A DNA stretch of 64,000 nt, taken from NCBI RefSeq assembly GCF_000240165.1, contig NC_017586.1:2170001-2234000 (forward strand), written 5' to 3'. The notes under the pieces were generated by a model. It saw nothing but the letters and a program-made list of their open reading frames with translations, was not told the origin of the DNA and searched no databases. The position numbers were made by a program, and so were the translations under genes. Shown in pieces: positions 61,554 to 64,000 of this stretch. This DNA comes from Streptantibioticus cattleyicolor NRRL 8057 = DSM 46488. GTDB taxonomy: Bacteria; Actinomycetota; Actinomycetes; Streptomycetales; Streptomycetaceae. Positions within the stretch are counted from its first letter, which is position 1; each line of letters opens with the position of its first letter.

Positions 61554-62423
61554 GTGACCACGACCGCCCCTTCCGGTTCCCCGGCCGACGACCGTTCCCC
61601 GGCATCCGGCTCCGTCGGCGGCCCGCTCGCGGTGGCCGCCCGCGCGACCGAGCTGACCAAGGTGTACGGCCAGGGCGAGACCCGGGTGGTCGCCCTCGAC
61701 GGGGTCTCCACCGCGTTCCACCGCGGCCGGTTCACCGCCATCATGGGCCCCTCCGGCTCCGGCAAGTCGACCCTGATGCACTGCATGGCCGGGCTCGACA
61801 CGGTCTCCGCCGGGTCGGCGCGGATAGGTGACACCGAACTGTCCTCGCTCAAGGACAAGCAGCTCACCCGGTTGCGCCGGGACAAGGTGGGCTTCATCTT
61901 CCAGGCGTTCAACCTGCTGCCCACGCTGACCGCGCTGGAGAACATCACGCTGCCGATGGACATCGCCGGCCGCAAGCCCGACAAGGCGTGGCTGGACCAG
62001 GTGATCCGCACCGTGGGCCTGTCCGGCCGCCTGTCCCACCGCCCCGCCCAGCTCTCCGGCGGCCAGCAGCAGCGCGTGGCGGTGGCCCGTGCCCTGGCCG
62101 CCCGTCCGGAGATCATCTTCGCCGACGAACCGACGGGTAACCTCGATTCCCGCTCCGGCGCCGAGGTCCTCGGCTTCCTGCGCAACTCGGTGCGCGAACT
62201 CGGCCAGACCGTCGTGATGGTCACCCACGACCCGGTGGCCGCCTCCTACGCGGACCGGGTGATCTTCCTCGCCGACGGCCGCATCGTGGACGAGATGCAC
62301 GCGCCCACCGCCGAAGGCGTCCTGGAGCGGATGCGGCTCTTCCCGGCCGCCGGCCCGGCCGCCACCCCGGACCCCACGGGCGCCCCGGCCGCCCCGCGCG
62401 GCGCCGGCGCCCACGCCCGCTGA
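61554..62423 (+). CDS. ABC transporter ATP-binding protein, MacB/LolD type
   Basis: This 289-residue protein starts at GTG 61554, with GGAG nine bases upstream; an ATG at 61512 would add 14 residues. It has an ABC core with Walker A GPSGSGKST, the Q loop QAFNLLPTLTALENI, the signature LSGGQQQR, Walker B IIFADEPTGNLDS and the H-loop His in VTHDP. The ELTKVYGQGETRVVALDGV start and LxxLENI pattern place it with MacB/LolD/FtsE-type ATPases that energise FtsX-fold permeases. A Pro/Ala tail follows. The permease gene begins 53 bp downstream. Confidence 0.93.
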   Translation: MTTTAPSGSPADDRSPASGSVGGPLAVAARATELTKVYGQGETRVVALDGVSTAFHRGRFTAIMGPSGSGKSTLMHCMAGLDTVSAGSARIGDTELSSLKDKQLTRLRRDKVGFIFQAFNLLPTLTALENITLPMDIAGRKPDKAWLDQVIRTVGLSGRLSHRPAQLSGGQQQRVAVARALAARPEIIFADEPTGNLDSRSGAEVLGFLRNSVRELGQTVVMVTHDPVAASYADRVIFLADGRIVDEMHAPTAEGVLERMRLFPAAGPAATPDPTGAPAAPRGAGAHAR

Positions 62424-62476
62424 CCGCGCCGCGCCCCCGGCCGTCCACCCGCTCCCGTACCCCCAGGACACCGACC

Positions 62477-64000
62477 ATGCTCCGCACCGCCGTGCGCAAC
62501 GTCCTCGCGCACAAGGCCAGACTCCTGATGACCGTCCTCGCCGTGCTGCTCGGCGTCGCGTTCGTCTCCGGCACCCTCGTCTTCACCGACACCCTCGGCA
62601 CCGCCTACAAGAAGCAGGCGTCCAAGAGCTACGACGACGTGGCCGTCGCCATCACCAGCCACGGCGCGGACGGCCCGCCCGGCAAGGACGGCAAGCCGTC
62701 CGACCCCGGCCTGAGCGCCCGCACCCTGGACCGCATCGCCCACCTGCCCGGGGTGGCCTCCGCCACCGGCCGGGTCAACGGCTTCGCCGGGGTCGCCGAC
62801 GCCAAGGGCAAGCTGATCGGCAACGGCTGGTCCAACACCGGCGCCAACTTCGCCCCCGGCAAGGACGGCAAGGACCCGCGCTACCACTTCACCACCGGCG
62901 CTCCCCCGGCCCGCACCGGCGAGGTGGCGCTCGACTCGGCCACCGCCGCCAAGGGCGGCTACCACGTGGGCGACCCGGCCCGGGTGGCCACCAACGGCCC
63001 GGTGAAGACCTACACCGTCACCGGGATCTTCACCACCGACGACGGCGCGGTCAGCGCCGGCGGCTCGCTGGTCCTCTTCGACACCGCCAGCGCGCAGCGG
63101 CTCTACCTGTCCCCCGGCTACTTCCAGGACATCACCGTCACCGCCGCCCCCGGCACCTCCGAACAGCGCGTGCTCGCCGAGGTGACCCCGCTGCTGCCCA
63201 AGGACTCCGCCGAGGCGCACACCGGCAAGCAACTCGCCGACGACCAGGCCAAGTCGATCGAGCGGGAGTTCAGCTCGCTCAGCACGATGCTGCTGGCCTT
63301 CGCCGGCATCGCGCTCTTCGTCGGGATCTTCCTGATCGCCAACACCTTCAGCATGCTGGTGGCGCAGCGCACCAAGGAGCTGGCGCTGCTGCGGGCGCTG
63401 GGCGCCGGGCGCGGCCAGGTGGAGCGTTCGGTGCTCGCCGAGGCGCTGATCGTGGGCGTGGTCGCCTCGGCCGCCGGCTTCGCGGCCGGGGTCGGCATCG
63501 CGGTCGCGCTGCGCTCGGCGATGGGCTCCTTCGGGGCCAAGGTGCCGGCCGGCCCGCTGATGGTGGCGCCGTCCACGGTGCTGACCGCGTTCCTGGTGGG
63601 TGTGCTGGTCACCGTGGTGGCGGCGCTGATCCCCGCGGTACGCGCCTCCCGGGTGCCGCCGGTGGCCGCGATGAGCAACGCCGAACTGCCCGCCAAGCGC
63701 AAGTCGTTGGTGGTCCGCAACGTCATCGGGGCGCTGGTCGCCGCGATCGGCGTGGGCCTGATCGCGCTGGGCGCCGCCACCGGCGGCAGCAGCGGGCGCT
63801 GGTCGATCGCGGGCGGCGGGTTCTTCCTGCTGATCGGCGTGATCATGCTGACCCCGCTGCTCTCCCAGCCGGTGCTGAGCGCGGTACGGCCGCTGCTGGC
63901 CAAGGTGTTCGGGGTCTCCGGCAACCTGGCCGCCCGCAACGCCCGCCGCAACCCGCGCCGTACCGCCGCCACCGCCTCCGCGCTGGCCATCGGGCTCACC
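62477..64000 (+). CDS. FtsX/MacB-type ABC transporter permease, 3' end off window
   Basis: It starts at ATG 62477 and runs off the right edge, with 508 residues visible. The N-terminus has helix 1 (about residues 15-37, LLMTVLAVLLGVAFVSGTL), then a periplasmic MacB_PCD-type domain of about 220 residues. The FtsX-like core follows from about 265: LLAFAGIALFVGIFLIANTFSMLVAQRTKELALLRALGA, where the last motif is the FtsX signature, and IPAVRASRVPPV. A second repeat begins at about 410. Such permeases act by mechanotransmission on lipids or peptides rather than classical transport. It is paired with the upstream ATPase. The substrate is unknown. Confidence 0.9.
   Translation, partial: MLRTAVRNVLAHKARLLMTVLAVLLGVAFVSGTLVFTDTLGTAYKKQASKSYDDVAVAITSHGADGPPGKDGKPSDPGLSARTLDRIAHLPGVASATGRVNGFAGVADAKGKLIGNGWSNTGANFAPGKDGKDPRYHFTTGAPPARTGEVALDSATAAKGGYHVGDPARVATNGPVKTYTVTGIFTTDDGAVSAGGSLVLFDTASAQRLYLSPGYFQDITVTAAPGTSEQRVLAEVTPLLPKDSAEAHTGKQLADDQAKSIEREFSSLSTMLLAFAGIALFVGIFLIANTFSMLVAQRTKELALLRALGAGRGQVERSVLAEALIVGVVASAAGFAAGVGIAVALRSAMGSFGAKVPAGPLMVAPSTVLTAFLVGVLVTVVAALIPAVRASRVPPVAAMSNAELPAKRKSLVVRNVIGALVAAIGVGLIALGAATGGSSGRWSIAGGGFFLLIGVIMLTPLLSQPVLSAVRPLLAKVFGVSGNLAARNARRNPRRTAATASALAIGLT

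Overview
The window is chromosomal DNA from a high-GC actinomycete, almost certainly a Streptomyces. The evidence is a GC bias close to the limit at third codon positions, many GTG and TTG starts, GTGA and ATGA gene overlaps, families typical of the genus (DUF6879, XRE-DUF5753, DUF6230, DUF6114, TIGR03089, SigB-like sigma factor switches), and a tRNA-Leu with anticodon UAA that looks like bldA. From memory, the gene order matches the conserved core of the S. coelicolor chromosome around SCO3040-SCO3110. I could not run a comparison.

Region 1-13.8 kb is a cell-wall block: a truncated secreted peptidoglycan-recognition amidase, a TIGR03089 protein, and five LytR-CpsA-Psr (LCP) enzymes that should attach glycopolymers to peptidoglycan. 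Three LCP genes are in tandem. An ExoA-like glycosyltransferase, a PEP-mutase/isocitrate-lyase family enzyme coupled to a tiny secreted protein, a hotdog thioesterase and an anti-sigma-type ATPase lie among them. Region 13.8-19.5 kb is accessory: an MFS exporter divergent from an XRE regulator with three 15-bp iterons between them, then a WhiJ-like operon (small acidic protein, DUF6879, XRE-DUF5753) with its own palindrome, a GRDP-like protein and a methyltransferase.

Region 19.5-30.1 kb is core metabolism: acyl-CoA dehydrogenase, UDP-glucose dehydrogenase, a coupled purK-purE-dipeptidase operon, GtrA protein, a two-component system and a POT peptide transporter. It ends in a 201-bp near-perfect inverted repeat. 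Region 30.3-36.8 kb holds a translationally coupled operon of four surface or membrane proteins, two with LPXTG-like sorting signals. The largest has a TTA codon at position 4 and so should depend on bldA. A TetR gene and a DUF6230-DUF6114 pair follow.

Region 36.8-46.2 kb contains a sigI-arsI-prsI-like sigma factor partner-switching locus, a four-gene histidine utilisation operon (hutU, M20 amidohydrolase, hutF, hutI) and a divergent PLP decarboxylase-like gene. Region 46.2-58.2 kb has an RpiR regulator divergent from an NCS1 permease, a secreted His-rich protein, an MMPL transporter, a MatB-like acyl-CoA synthetase, cystathionine beta-synthase, an SGNH hydrolase and a thiolase. Region 58.2-64 kb has small hypothetical proteins, a Bax-inhibitor-1 family protein, the bldA-like tRNA and a MacB/FtsX-type ABC transporter that runs off the end.

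Two themes link the regions. A bldA tRNA and a TTA-containing surface gene lie about 29 kb apart. A shared palindrome, TTAC-N6-GTAA, precedes both the acyl-CoA dehydrogenase and the thiolase, suggesting one repressor controls both. No CRISPR array, insertion sequence, prophage or rRNA was seen.
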